Positions 14,211 to 22,594 of a DNA stretch of 64,000 nucleotides are shown in pieces; the stretch's first letter is position 1, and the number at the start of each line of letters is the position of its first letter. Origin of the DNA: Enterovibrio calviensis DSM 14347 (GTDB lineage Bacteria > Pseudomonadota > Gammaproteobacteria > Enterobacterales > Vibrionaceae); NCBI RefSeq assembly GCF_000621165.1, contig NZ_JHZA01000018.1:1-64000 (forward strand). The letters run 5' to 3'. Under the pieces are notes generated by a model. The model had not been told where the DNA came from, made no database searches, and saw only the letters and a list, made by a program, of their open reading frames with translations. The position numbers were made by a program, and so were the translations under genes.

Positions 14211-14642
14211 ATGAAAAAACACACAATGGATATTGGAGAAGTAGCGAAACAGTCTGGGCTTCCTGCCTCAACCTTGCGCTATTACGAAGAGAAAGGATTG
14301 ATACAATCCATTGGTCGTCATGGATTACGGCGTATATTTGAAACCAAAGTATTGAAGCAACTTTCTTTGATTTCTTTGGGACGTTTGGCGGGCTTTTCTC
14401 TAGAGGAAATCCATGAGATGTTTTCAAACCGTGATGGTTTGACAATAGACAGACAGCGACTTTTAGATAAAGCAAAGGAACTAGATCAAACAATTCTGCA
14501 GATTACGGCGGTGCGCGATGGTCTTCGTCATGCCGCTCATTGCCCAGAGCCAAATCACCTAGAGTGCCCAAAGTTTAATGAAATGCTGCAGGTCGCAAAT
14601 CGAAAGGTGAGAAAGGAAAATAAAAAATCACGGCCGACTTGA
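14211..14642 (+). CDS. MerR-family transcriptional regulator, 143 aa
   Basis: The N-terminal winged helix reads MDIGEVAKQSGLPASTLRYYEEKGLI, followed by RRIFETKVLKQLSLISLGRLAGFSL and a dimerisation helix. The C-terminal tail has HAAHCPEPNHLECPKF, two cysteines 9 apart with nearby His, suggesting a metal or redox sensor. I start at ATG 14211 (AAGGGAC upstream, natural N-terminus) rather than the longer frame at 14175. It is divergent from DUF2938 with the MerR-type promoter between, and it probably controls both genes. Confidence 0.9.
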   Translation: MKKHTMDIGEVAKQSGLPASTLRYYEEKGLIQSIGRHGLRRIFETKVLKQLSLISLGRLAGFSLEEIHEMFSNRDGLTIDRQRLLDKAKELDQTILQITAVRDGLRHAAHCPEPNHLECPKFNEMLQVANRKVRKENKKSRPT

Positions 14643-14816
14643 TAGCCCTCTAATAACTATTGATTCGACTGTGCGCTTCTTACTGTACGTTTCTGGGTGC
14701 TTTTGCTAACTTAGTCAATTAGTTACTGCGTAAAAAAGACGTTATTCATAGTGTGTTTTGACGCATCTAAATGGGTTGGTTGGAATGCAGGAAAGGCGCT
14801 GCAGATAGGGGTGGTT

Positions 14817-15719
14817 ATGACAAATTCAGTGTTTAGAAAAGACGGTACTGCTCAGGGCGTAGCCAAGCAGCGTTTAATGGAAACACTTGCTAAACCTGTG
14901 CAACGCATCATTGATGATCCTTATGCTGATCGGTTTGTGGTTGGGGCTGGCTTAATCAAGCTGATGGGGCATAAATTGAGTGTTTGGGTGACCCAACAGT
15001 TTTCCCCCGGTTTTCATGAGCATTTGATTGCGCGTACGCGTTTTATTGATGATTTGGTAAGAAGTAGCGCAGTTGATGGGATAGAACAATACGTTATTTT
15101 AGGCGCTGGCTATGATTTGCGAGCGCATCGGCTAGATCTCCCTCCTGCGATGAAAATTTTTGAAGTGGACCAAGCCGAGGTTCAGGAAAGAAAGCGCACG
15201 AAGTTGCCCAAAGAAATACCTAACTCAGATAATGTCACCTACGTGAGTGTTGATTTCAATCGCCAGTCGATATCTGAACGATTGCTCGCTGCTGGCTTTG
15301 ATCAAACCAAGTCCACGATTTTCACGCTCGAAGGTGTCTCTCAATACATCACGAAAGAAGCCGTGGCTGAAACAGTCAAAGACATGGCAGCGTTAACGCC
15401 TGAAGTCAGTTCAATGTTTTTTATCTCCTACGTTGATGAGCGTCTTAATGACGACCCTAAAGCATGCTTTGGTCAGGGATATCCCAATGCGGTGAAGCGA
15501 GCCGAAACCATAAAGCGCTTATCTGCCAAAGTGGGAGAGCCTTGGATATCCTTCTATACGGCGGAAGAAATGGAAACGCTGCTTAATCAAAGTGGTTTTC
15601 TATTGAAAGAGAATCAATCACTGGCAGATCTCAACGATGTCTATTTTGCGCCAGTCGGAAGAGCGCTGCGTGAAGATCAGATTTTCAACCTAGAAAAGTT
15701 CGTGATTGCAAAGTCTTAG
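14817..15719 (+). CDS. SAM-dependent methyltransferase, LCMT/PPM1 family, 300 aa
   Basis: Bacterial class I methyltransferase of the TIGR00027 type. The N-terminus carries RPxR-like KDGTAQGVAKQRL and DPYADRFV. The SAM loop is YVILGAGYDLRAHRL, the ribose-binding acidic strand is MKIFEVDQAEVQERKR, and TIFTLEGVSQYITKEAV is the later family motif. Substrates of this group are carboxylates or O-methylated secondary metabolites and are unknown here. ATG 14817 (GGGGTGG upstream) gives the family's normal N-terminus; a GTG frame at 14751 adds 22 unlikely residues. Confidence 0.88.
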   Translation: MTNSVFRKDGTAQGVAKQRLMETLAKPVQRIIDDPYADRFVVGAGLIKLMGHKLSVWVTQQFSPGFHEHLIARTRFIDDLVRSSAVDGIEQYVILGAGYDLRAHRLDLPPAMKIFEVDQAEVQERKRTKLPKEIPNSDNVTYVSVDFNRQSISERLLAAGFDQTKSTIFTLEGVSQYITKEAVAETVKDMAALTPEVSSMFFISYVDERLNDDPKACFGQGYPNAVKRAETIKRLSAKVGEPWISFYTAEEMETLLNQSGFLLKENQSLADLNDVYFAPVGRALREDQIFNLEKFVIAKS

Positions 15720-15841
15720 TGCATTGATATTCGACTCAATACCACCGTGTTACTGCGAAGAAATATTATGAACGTCACTTTTGTCGATATCTCGCCGCCA
15801 ATTCGCTAGATTGAATAGAGCTATCAATGCAGGGACGGGTT

Positions 15842-16522
15842 ATGAACAAAGAAATCGTACTTTTTGATATCAATGAAACCGTACTTAATCTGAATTCACT
15901 GAAGCCAGCGTTTAGTGAGGCATTTGGCAGTGATGAAGCGCTGCCGCGATGGTTTTCCACCTTGCTGCATGCTTCTACTGTGTGTATCTCCACTAAGGTT
16001 CAAACCCAGTTTGCAGAACTGGCCGGTGTGGCACTGGATTCCATGTCCGCCAAATACCATGTTGAACTCACTGATACCCAGCGCACTGCGTTGCTGGTAG
16101 CGTTCGCGAATCTAAAACCGCATTCAGATATTAGAGGCGCTTTAGAGACCTTGCGCTCACACGGATTTAAAACCGTGGCATTTTCAAACTCTTCACTGAA
16201 CCTCATTTCCGCCCAAATGAGAAACTCAGGGTTAGACCAAGTTTTTGATGAAATCATCTCGGTTGAAGAAACGGGCAGTTTCAAGCCCGACCCGAGGGTG
16301 TACGAGTTTGCTGCTCGTACTCTTGGCGTTTCAGTTGGCGACCTTCGGCTTGTTGCAACACATGATTGGGATACCCACGGCGCATTGTCCGCTGGTCTGA
16401 AAGCCGCGTATATCGATCGTTCTGGCGTTCCATATCATCCGCTCTATTTAAAACCAGATATTCAATCCGCCACTATGGATGGCATTGTTGAACAAATTAT
16501 TGCCATTTATTCATCGTCTTAA
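15842..16522 (+). CDS. Haloacid dehalogenase type II, 226 aa
   Basis: HAD-superfamily hydrolase. The nucleophile motif is VLFDINETVLNL (Asp at about 9; the usual DxxGT is DINET, as in several L-2-haloacid dehalogenases). Motif II is TVAFSNSS, motif III lysine is TGSFKPDPRVY, and motif IV is RLVATHDWDTHGALSAG. The HDWDxxGA pattern identifies the haloacid dehalogenase branch, which replaces halogen by hydroxyl on 2-haloacids. ATG 15842 is preferred over 15827 because GGGACGGG precedes it. Confidence 0.87.
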   Translation: MNKEIVLFDINETVLNLNSLKPAFSEAFGSDEALPRWFSTLLHASTVCISTKVQTQFAELAGVALDSMSAKYHVELTDTQRTALLVAFANLKPHSDIRGALETLRSHGFKTVAFSNSSLNLISAQMRNSGLDQVFDEIISVEETGSFKPDPRVYEFAARTLGVSVGDLRLVATHDWDTHGALSAGLKAAYIDRSGVPYHPLYLKPDIQSATMDGIVEQIIAIYSSS

Positions 16523-16566
16523 GTCCGTTATCATCAAATCATAATGCAGGGATATTTGAAGGGAAT

Positions 16567-17013
16567 ATGGAGATTAAAGCAGTAAACCTTAGTGATGTGG
16601 CGGCGGTGCAGACCTTGATCGCGACGGTGTCAGAGCATGACGTATTGCCGTTGTTCAATGCGCAAGGAAGAGAAGAATACAAGACTCGTGTACTGCCAGA
16701 TATTCAAACGACCTTTGATGAAAGCCAGTTTACGACGATAAAAGCTGATCATGATGGGGAAGTGGTGGGCTTTGCCGCGCTTCGAGATGGCAACTACGTT
16801 ACGCACCTGTTTGTGTCTAAATCCTGCCAAGGGACTGGGCTAGGAAGAAAGCTGCTCACTTCGTTGTTGAATTCGACGACTGAAAAGGAAATTCGTTTAC
16901 GTTCGTCGGTTAATGCCGTGCAGTTTTATGAGCATGTCGGTTTTGAAACCGCAGGAGATGAAGCATCGTTTAACGGGATACGTTTTGTGCCCATGACATT
17001 GGTTCGCCCTTAA
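16567..17013 (+). CDS. GNAT-family N-acetyltransferase, 148 aa
   Basis: YVTHLFVSKSCQGTGLGRKLL gives the acetyl-CoA loop (Q-G-T-G-L-G-R) and NAVQFYEHVGFETAGDE the C-terminal motif. The segment PLFNAQGREEYKTRVLPDI in the N-terminal half is typical of one environmental GNAT subgroup. Acceptor unknown. GAAGGGAAT precedes the ATG by a few bases. It lies alone between the dehalogenase and the DUF3297 gene, same strand. Confidence 0.88.
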   Translation: MEIKAVNLSDVAAVQTLIATVSEHDVLPLFNAQGREEYKTRVLPDIQTTFDESQFTTIKADHDGEVVGFAALRDGNYVTHLFVSKSCQGTGLGRKLLTSLLNSTTEKEIRLRSSVNAVQFYEHVGFETAGDEASFNGIRFVPMTLVRP

Positions 17014-17162
17014 CGGACATTCACGTATCGCCATCACTGTGGGTGCTGCCGTTTTGCACTTTGTTGCTTACAGAGTGCTTGCAACGATTTATAACGCAGT
17101 ATCTTGAGCGCGAAAGGCATATTGTCTACAATGTCGCACTTTTACATTTACAGGTCATGACC

Positions 17163-17411
17163 ATGAACGACACTACTTCGCTTCCAGCTTTGCCGGATCG
17201 CCTATCAGGCAACCCACGCAGCCCACACCATGTTGCTGAGTGTTTCGAGCACAACATTGGTATTCGCTTTAACGGCAAAGAGCGTTTCGATGTCGAAGAA
17301 TATTGCATCAGCGAAGGTTGGGTGAAAATTCCTTCTCCGAAAGCACTAGATCGTCGCGGTCAACCGCTTTTGATCACACTAAAAGGCACGGTTGAAGCTT
17401 ACTACAGCTAA
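17163..17411 (+). CDS. DUF3297-family protein, 82 aa
   Basis: A short conserved protein (LPDRLSGNPRSPHHV, HNIGIRFNGKERFDVEEYC, GWVKIPSPKALDRRGQPL) matching DUF3297, found widely in proteobacteria and of unknown function. The proposed start is ATG 17163 with AGGT 8 nt upstream; ATG 17157 is an equal alternative. The frame runs further up to 17043 without a ribosome site. A strong terminator follows. Confidence 0.87.
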   Translation: MNDTTSLPALPDRLSGNPRSPHHVAECFEHNIGIRFNGKERFDVEEYCISEGWVKIPSPKALDRRGQPLLITLKGTVEAYYS

Positions 17412-17446
17412 TCCCGACCGACCCTTTGTAAAAAGGGAACCTTTTG

Positions 17447-17483
17447 AAAAGAGAGCCTAATGCATTTAGGCTCTCTTTTTTTA
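17447..17483. terminator. Rho-independent terminator
   Basis: Stem GAGAGCCTAA/TTAGGCTCTC with a T-run on the plus strand and an A-run upstream, so it can serve both DUF3297 and the convergent thiamine-binding-type gene. Confidence 0.85.
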
Positions 17484-17491
17484 TGCCTGTT

Positions 17492-17836
17492 TTATGCTTT
17501 ATCGACAAACATATGGTTCGCCTTAGTCACACCTCGATCGTAGGTGCAGAAGGTATCTGTGGCAGCTTCAGTTTTGCTATGGATTTTGATGTTGGTAATC
17601 ACCTCAAGCGCACCCGCGTCGTAACACGCTTGCTGGGCGGCTTTTACGATATCAAGCAATTGATTTAGCTCGCCGCGCATCGTGGTTTCCATTGCGCCAA
17701 CTTGGTAAGGCACATTAGCGGCTTTCACCACCTCTATAGCCTTATCGACCACTTCAAAATTATTGCCTTCTTTAAGTCGTGGAATGACTTGGAATGCGAC
17801 ATAGACATCTTTGACTTGGGGGTTATTTACTGACAT
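17492..17836 (-). CDS. Thiamine-binding/MTH1187-family protein, 114 aa
   Basis: Matches the Thiamine_BP (former DUF77) family: VAFQVIPRLKEGNNFEVVDKAI, VKAANVPYQVGAMETTMRGELNQLLDI and GALEVITNIKIHSK. These small ferredoxin-like proteins form tetramers, and some bind thiamine or its pyrimidine. I start at ATG 17836 (MSVNNPQ); the frame continues to 17872 without support. The gene faces DUF3297 across a shared terminator. Confidence 0.85.
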   Translation of the reverse strand: MSVNNPQVKDVYVAFQVIPRLKEGNNFEVVDKAIEVVKAANVPYQVGAMETTMRGELNQLLDIVKAAQQACYDAGALEVITNIKIHSKTEAATDTFCTYDRGVTKANHMFVDKA

Positions 17837-18101
17837 GAAAAAGCGTTCTCTAATAGGGAAGATCTCGCGCATGTTATCAGTTTTTGGTGTTTGTGCTAGC
17901 AGTGAATAATGCTCTGTTTTACTTGGTTCAATTGCTATTTTACTGGCGTGTTAAACCGCGCCTTACTTCGCATGAGAGAGTGCTTTTTTGATTCATGTTC
18001 TGGTGGCTTAGCCTTGAAAGTTTCTTTCGGTAAATCTGCTTCTGTATTCCGAGAAATGGGCGGATAATGTCGTATTCGCAGTGTGCGTTTTGAGGTGTTA
18101 A

Positions 18102-18641
18102 ATGAAGATTGTGGCTTATATGGCGCAGAGTCTGGATGGTTTTATTGCTGGTGTGAACGGTGAGCTGGACTGGCTTGAAGTGATTGAAAACCCTGAAGGC
18201 AGTGATTTTGGTTTCGCTGAATTTATGTCTTCGGTTGATGCACTGCTGATGGGGCGAAATACCTTTGAAAAAGTGTTGTCGTTCGGTATGTGGCCTTATG
18301 ATAAGCCCGTGTATGTGGCGAGTAACGCCTTGACGGAAGTGCCGAATGAGCTGGCTGGAAAAGCACATATTATTTCTGGCGAACTACCAAGCATGTTATC
18401 TGAGTTGCAAAAGCAAGGTATCAATACTGTTTACTTGGATGGCGGTAAGCTGTTTCAAAGCGCACTGAGTTCTGGTGTATTGAATGAAATGACGGTCACA
18501 ACGGTGCCTGTTGTGCTTGGGCAAGGGATCTCGTTATTTGGTGATTTAGAAAACCAAGTACAGTTGAAATTCGAAAGCTCAGAAGTGTTGTTGAATCAGC
18601 TGGTGAAAACCAAGTATCGCGTTGTGACTCAGCAAGGGTAG
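18102..18641 (+). CDS. Dihydrofolate reductase-family (RibD C-terminal) protein, 179 aa
   Basis: MKIVAYMAQSLDGFIAGVNGELDWL is the NADPH-binding start of the YyaP/YwjB-type RibD_C family. ALLMGRNTFEKVLSF, IISGELPSMLSEL, INTVYLDGGKLFQSALSS and TTVPVVLGQGISLFGD follow in family order. These proteins resemble bacterial DHFR/riboflavin reductases, but most have no assigned substrate. The ATG follows GAGGTGTTAA closely. A hairpin terminator follows at 18679. Confidence 0.88.
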   Translation: MKIVAYMAQSLDGFIAGVNGELDWLEVIENPEGSDFGFAEFMSSVDALLMGRNTFEKVLSFGMWPYDKPVYVASNALTEVPNELAGKAHIISGELPSMLSELQKQGINTVYLDGGKLFQSALSSGVLNEMTVTTVPVVLGQGISLFGDLENQVQLKFESSEVLLNQLVKTKYRVVTQQG

Positions 18642-18678
18642 ATAACGATTTATCCTAGCTCCCCCCAACAACGCATAG

Positions 18679-18731
18679 AAAGGGGCGTTTTGCCCCTTTT
18701 AACATCATCCTGCCCCTTTTAAAATCATCCT
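18679..18731 (+). terminator. Terminator with a duplicated 20-bp tail
   Basis: Stem AAAGGGGC/GCCCCTTTT (18679-18700). The following 20 bases (TGCCCCTTTTAACATCATCC) are repeated at once with one change (18711-18730). The copy overlaps the 3' end of the trmK gene, which ends at 18725. Confidence 0.75.
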
Positions 18732-19435
18732 AGATGCTTTTCCAATCCCATCTGATTTCTGTTCAGGGTGACTGTTTGATACGCCTGAATGATATGTCCG
18801 CCCGTGGCAGCATTGCTTTGTTGAATTCGCGAATAGTGCGCCAAGGATTTGGTGAGGTACTTTTGGGCAACATGGGATTGAACATCGCAGTTTGTATGCC
18901 ACATTTTGTCACCAACAGGGCTTATTGGAGCCAGTTCATTTGCGCGGTTTGATACCAGCAATATTTCATAGAAACGTTGGTTGTCTTCGACTAAGGCTTC
19001 GTCTTTTAGGCTAAATGACATATCAATCAGCTTTTCACGCAATGCAAACTGGTGATGAACAGGACACAGCAGGAAATCAATTTCCATGTCCGGATGTGAG
19101 CGATGAATAGCGCTAATGAACTCGTTCATCAGATCTCCACCGACGCCGGCGATAATCACTAAGTGCGTTCCCTTATAATCGGCCAGCGGTAACGTGGCGA
19201 CGTCAATGCAATGGGTTTGCCATTGAGACGGGATGTGCGAATAGAGTCGATTCAAGTGCGTATTTAGCGTCGCCATGAGATTTGGCACTATATCGACGAA
19301 GTGAACCTTGTCAGCAGCATCTCGTTTCAACAAAGCCGCACCAAGAAAACCGTGGTCACAGCAGCAATCCCATATGTGGGTGTAACGCGACGTCACCATC
19401 TGTTCGATGTGCTTCAATCTATTGCTGAGTTTCAA
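18725..19435 (-). CDS. trmK: tRNA (adenine22-N1)-methyltransferase family, 236 aa
   Basis: TrmK-family Rossmann methyltransferase. The N-terminus MKLSNRLKHIEQMV is family-typical. The SAM loop reads IWDCCCDHGFLGAALL, the acidic strand VHFVDIVPNLMATL, and the catalytic-region motif HLVIIAGVGGDLM (usual IAGMGG). FLLCPVHHQFALREKLI follows. TrmK methylates N1 of A22 in tRNA. Gammaproteobacterial members are less well characterised than the Bacillus enzyme, so specificity is inferred. The stop lies in the duplicated terminator tail. Confidence 0.82.
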   Translation of the reverse strand: MKLSNRLKHIEQMVTSRYTHIWDCCCDHGFLGAALLKRDAADKVHFVDIVPNLMATLNTHLNRLYSHIPSQWQTHCIDVATLPLADYKGTHLVIIAGVGGDLMNEFISAIHRSHPDMEIDFLLCPVHHQFALREKLIDMSFSLKDEALVEDNQRFYEILLVSNRANELAPISPVGDKMWHTNCDVQSHVAQKYLTKSLAHYSRIQQSNAATGGHIIQAYQTVTLNRNQMGLEKHLG

Positions 19436-19618
19436 GAAGATAGCCTACGGGATGTAAAAAGGGCGCGCATTGTAAGGCTTTTCTCATTTTTAGCGAAGTA
19501 GGTTTGAAGTGATTTGGTGTGAAAAAAGGCGACGGTGGCGTCAATCAAATATTGCATCACTATTTAGAAGGATTTCACTGCTTTTTGAAGTATTATGCGG
19601 CAATTGAGTTAACCGTAG

Positions 19619-19909
19619 ATGTCTATGACTATCCCCGTTAAAAATGTCACGCCAGAAGTATTATGCTCTAACTGCCGAGCATGTTGTTGTCGATTGGAAG
19701 TGATGATCATCTCGGACACGGGTGTCCCTGAAGAGCATATTGCTTACGACCAATGGGGCGGAGAGACCATGTTACGTTTAGACGATGGCTGGTGTTCTGC
19801 GTTAGATCGCGAGACATTCATGTGTACGATTTATGAAAACCGACCGTGGATTTGCCGAGAGTTCGAAATGGGTTCTTGGGAATGCAAAGACGAAAGGAAA
19901 GGGCTGTAA
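19619..19909 (+). CDS. YkgJ-family cysteine cluster protein, 96 aa
   Basis: CSNCRACCCRLEV (C-x2-C-x2-CCC) near residues 16-24 and the later CTIYENRPWICREFEMGSWEC make the cysteine pattern of the YkgJ/UPF0153 family, thought to bind an iron-sulphur cluster or zinc. The family is often shorter than 130 residues, as here. Function unknown. Terminator at 19968. Confidence 0.88.
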   Translation: MSMTIPVKNVTPEVLCSNCRACCCRLEVMIISDTGVPEEHIAYDQWGGETMLRLDDGWCSALDRETFMCTIYENRPWICREFEMGSWECKDERKGL

Positions 19910-19967
19910 GCCTAATTTCCTTCTGCTAGTTAGACGGGCGTGTCAGCCGCCGCAGCTTGCGATTAGC

Positions 19968-19999
19968 AAAAAAAATGGGCAGTTTATCTGCCCATTTTT
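19968..19999. terminator. Rho-independent terminator
   Basis: AAAATGGGCAG/CTGCCCATTTT stem with A-run and T-run on opposite sides. Confidence 0.85.
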
Positions 20000-20028
20000 G
20001 TGTCTGAATTTTGCGGTGGTTTGGTATT

Positions 20029-20190
20029 ATACCAATCGTAGTAAATATCTGCTCATCCTAGCTTGTTAAAATACGCGATAACTGCGTTGGAAAATTTGGT
20101 TGTAGAATAACTACTTATCGAAATTTTCCGCCTTGTTCTCGAGCATTTTTCCTACGCTATTTCTGATCACCTACCTATTGTGATTGGTAT
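20029..20190. repeat. MITE-like intergenic repeat, about 162 bp
   Basis: Bounded by ATACCAATC (20029-20037) and its exact inverse GATTGGTAT (20182-20190). The interior has two palindrome-prone halves (TTGGAAAATTTGGTTG against ATCGAAATTTTCCGCC). I recognise the ends and the GTAGTAAATATCTGCTCATCC start as a dispersed Vibrionaceae repeat, from memory only. The right end overlaps the stop codon of the next gene by one base. Confidence 0.65.
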
Positions 20191-21095
20191 TAACCAAATA
20201 ACTCCTGCATCACCAATTTAGGTGTGCGGTCAACCTTAAACAAGCCCCAGTGTTTTTCTGGTTCTTGTGGGTGGGAGTCACCTTTCCATGGCTCATCAAA
20301 CGCTTCGAACACAAACGTGAGGATCTTCTCTTCACGTGTCCAGTTCAACAATTGCTCGTAGTAAGCCGCTTGCAACTCTTCTGATGCGTTCCACTCGTCA
20401 ATACCACGGCCATTTGATGCGGTAGCCCAGCCTGCTTCCGTGATGATAACAGGCTTGCCTGGGTAGCGATTAGCGACAGCAAAGTAATTCTGCTTTGTGT
20501 ATTCCAACGCATCATCAATGGTTTTGTATTCCCAAACCGGATAGGTGTGAAGAGAAATAAAGTCTAGCTCTGCCACCAAATCATCGAGCTTGTACGTCCA
20601 AGGTACATAGTTTTCACAGAAGGTCACTGGCTGAGAAATCGCAGATTTAACACGCTTAACGTGTTCAACTAACTTCTCTACAGAGATCAGGTGATCGGTC
20701 CATTCAACACTGGCTTCGTTGCCGACAGAGACATATCCAACAGTGTCAGGGTAGGCATTTGCTAGGTCGATCAATCGTTCGATTTCTTGCTCGTTGGCTT
20801 TGCGATTTTCTGCCAGCGTTTCTTCACTAAATTGTGCGCCCCAAGGACAATCAGGGTTATTCATCTCAGCGCCAACATCCGCACCCAGCATGACTTTGAA
20901 ATCCAGACCTTCGTTTGTTATTACGTCCAATACTAAACGTGCATGCGTGCTGCAATCGTATAGGCGTAGGGCTGACCAGTTTTGAGAGAGGATCAGTAGA
21001 TCTTCTTTCACTTGGTTGTAAGACGGGTAGATCCCTTCACGAGGGTTTTGACCTTCTCGATACCCTGAGTAACAAATAGCGTTTCTGTATTCCAT
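20190..21095 (-). CDS. GH17-like beta-1,3-glucanase/exoglucanase, 301 aa
   Basis: TIM-barrel glycosyl hydrolase resembling family 17 (Scw11-type). AICYSGYREGQNP is the first strand, WSALRLYDCSTHA the second. YVSVGNEASVEW carries the acid/base Glu, LDFISLHTYPVWEYK follows, and PVIITEAGWATASNG carries the nucleophile Glu. FVFEAFDEPWKGD and HWGLFKVDRTPK close the barrel. There is no signal peptide, so it acts in the cytoplasm, perhaps on imported oligosaccharides. It lies 62 bp after a paralogue. The last codon abuts the MITE-like repeat. Confidence 0.85.
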   Translation of the reverse strand: MEYRNAICYSGYREGQNPREGIYPSYNQVKEDLLILSQNWSALRLYDCSTHARLVLDVITNEGLDFKVMLGADVGAEMNNPDCPWGAQFSEETLAENRKANEQEIERLIDLANAYPDTVGYVSVGNEASVEWTDHLISVEKLVEHVKRVKSAISQPVTFCENYVPWTYKLDDLVAELDFISLHTYPVWEYKTIDDALEYTKQNYFAVANRYPGKPVIITEAGWATASNGRGIDEWNASEELQAAYYEQLLNWTREEKILTFVFEAFDEPWKGDSHPQEPEKHWGLFKVDRTPKLVMQELFG

Positions 21096-21157
21096 AGCGA
21101 TATACCTTGTTTCCTTTTTTCCAGATAATAGAAAAAGACGGTTAGAGAATGCGAAGA

Positions 21158-22033
21158 TTAAGCGTTGTACTTAAAGTTGCCGTCTTTGTCCCAAAGTCCC
21201 CAATAAGCGCCTACGGCGCCTTCATCTTCTACTTTCCAAGCTTCATCGAACGAAGAAAAATAGAAGACTTCGATGTTGTCTTCCTCTGCCCATGCATAGG
21301 TATCAACAAAATATTTCAGTGCGTTAATCTCTGAAGGCTCAGCACCACGTTCAGCAACGCCCTGATTTGGCCAACCGGTTTCAGATACGATCACCCGTTT
21401 GCCTTTACCGACATTCATTACACGGCGATACATCTCTTTCATGTATGGCACCGCGAAGTCTTGCGGGCAGCCTTCCCAAAACGGGTAGCAGTTGGTGAGC
21501 AATACTTGGCATGCATCCGTCACGCGTGGGTGGTTCTCAAATAAGAAATACGCATCCACATACCCAACTTCAACATTCGGTAGGGCAGCTTTGGCGCGAT
21601 CAATGTAGTCGATTAAGTCGTCTTCAGATAAGTCACCACGCAATAGCACTTCGTTGCCAATGGCCAAGATATCGACATGGCCTGCTTTGGCGACTTCGAT
21701 AGCGTTGTTGAATTCGATTTCATTCTTTTCTTTGTCATGATCAATCCAAACACCAACCATGGTTTTTAATCCATATTCTTTGGCGATTCTTGGAATGTTC
21801 TCGTGACCTTCTGTGCAGGAAAACGAACGTACCCAATTCACGTGAGGGACGATGATTTGCAATCTTTCGTGAATTTGCGCCTCGCTAATTTCAGAGCCAG
21901 GTCCTTGTCCATCAACATAAGGACTGAACGAAATACCGTGAATCTTGTTATCCACGATTTGGCGCGTTTTCATTTTCAACTCAGTTAACCCGTCACCGTT
22001 TTGCTGGTACAGGTAGGCCATTTTGCTCGACAC
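21158..22033 (-). CDS. GH17-like beta-1,3-glucanase, 291 aa
   Basis: Paralogue of the gene downstream. ISFSPYVDGQGPGSEIS is the first strand and VNWVRSFSCTEGHENIPRI the second. ILAIGNEVLLRGD carries the acid/base Glu and RVIVSETGWPNQG the nucleophile. FYFSSFDEAWKVEDEG and YWGLWDKDGNFK match the same end of the barrel. The start is GTG with AGGGAG about 9 nt upstream. No signal peptide. The two genes form an operon behind a LacI-type operator at 22157. Beta-glucan use (laminarin-type) is the likely theme, but no transporter is in the window. Confidence 0.85.
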   Translation of the reverse strand: MSSKMAYLYQQNGDGLTELKMKTRQIVDNKIHGISFSPYVDGQGPGSEISEAQIHERLQIIVPHVNWVRSFSCTEGHENIPRIAKEYGLKTMVGVWIDHDKEKNEIEFNNAIEVAKAGHVDILAIGNEVLLRGDLSEDDLIDYIDRAKAALPNVEVGYVDAYFLFENHPRVTDACQVLLTNCYPFWEGCPQDFAVPYMKEMYRRVMNVGKGKRVIVSETGWPNQGVAERGAEPSEINALKYFVDTYAWAEEDNIEVFYFSSFDEAWKVEDEGAVGAYWGLWDKDGNFKYNA

Positions 22034-22156
22034 TGTCTAACTCCCTTTGGATAGCTGCTATCCTAACGTCAATGTCACATTACTAATCAGTGACTTATGA
22101 TTTTATGGTTGCGATTTTCGTCTCGTTAGTTATCCAACGTGTTGCATTCAAACTAC

Positions 22157-22176
22157 AAAAGAAAGCGCTTTCTTTT
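22157..22176. promoter_or_regulatory. LacI-family operator palindrome
   Basis: Perfect 20-bp palindrome with core GAAAGCGCTTTC, the central CG typical of LacI/GalR-family sites. It lies 124 bp upstream of the first GH17-like gene. The regulator gene itself is not in the window. Confidence 0.7.
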
Positions 22177-22550
22177 TGATTTTTGCCACAAGAGACGCAT
22201 AACACAACCAAGAATATTGCGAAGGTAAACATGGATCACACTTGTCGTTTTTTGCGCTATTCCACTAGCGCATAGGTGTGTTGATTCTTATTGCGGAGTA
22301 ACTTTGTCTATAAAACAAACAGTTGAGGTGGCTTATCAGAGAGTTAGGGAAGGGGTGAAAATCGAGCATGATACGTTCACCCGTTATTGAATATTTTGCA
22401 CAGAAATTTATGGGAATTGATGATCTATCTATACATCGTAAGAAACGGCAAAAAATGCAAGAGCTTGGGCATAGACCGTAAGCAGAATGGAAGTGGTTAA
22501 TGCCGAGCAGAGATGGAAGATGTGAGCGATTTTGTCGTCGTCTAGGCAAA
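22177..22550. other. Intergenic stretch with one possible small ORF
   Basis: A plus-strand frame at 22368-22481 would encode 37 residues (MIRSPVIEYFAQKF, later HRKKRQKMQELG), basic and helical. Its ribosome site is poor (AGGGG about 13 nt upstream). It may be a small protein of the kind often found beside chemoreceptors, or chance. Nothing else is evident here. Confidence 0.3.
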
Positions 22551-22582
22551 CAAAAACGGGCACATTGATGTGCCCGTTTTTA
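22551..22582. terminator. Rho-independent terminator
   Basis: AAAAACGGGCACAT/ATGTGCCCGTTTTT. It serves the chemoreceptor gene on the minus strand and is symmetric enough to work both ways. Confidence 0.88.
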
Positions 22583-22594
22583 TGGGGTTACCGT

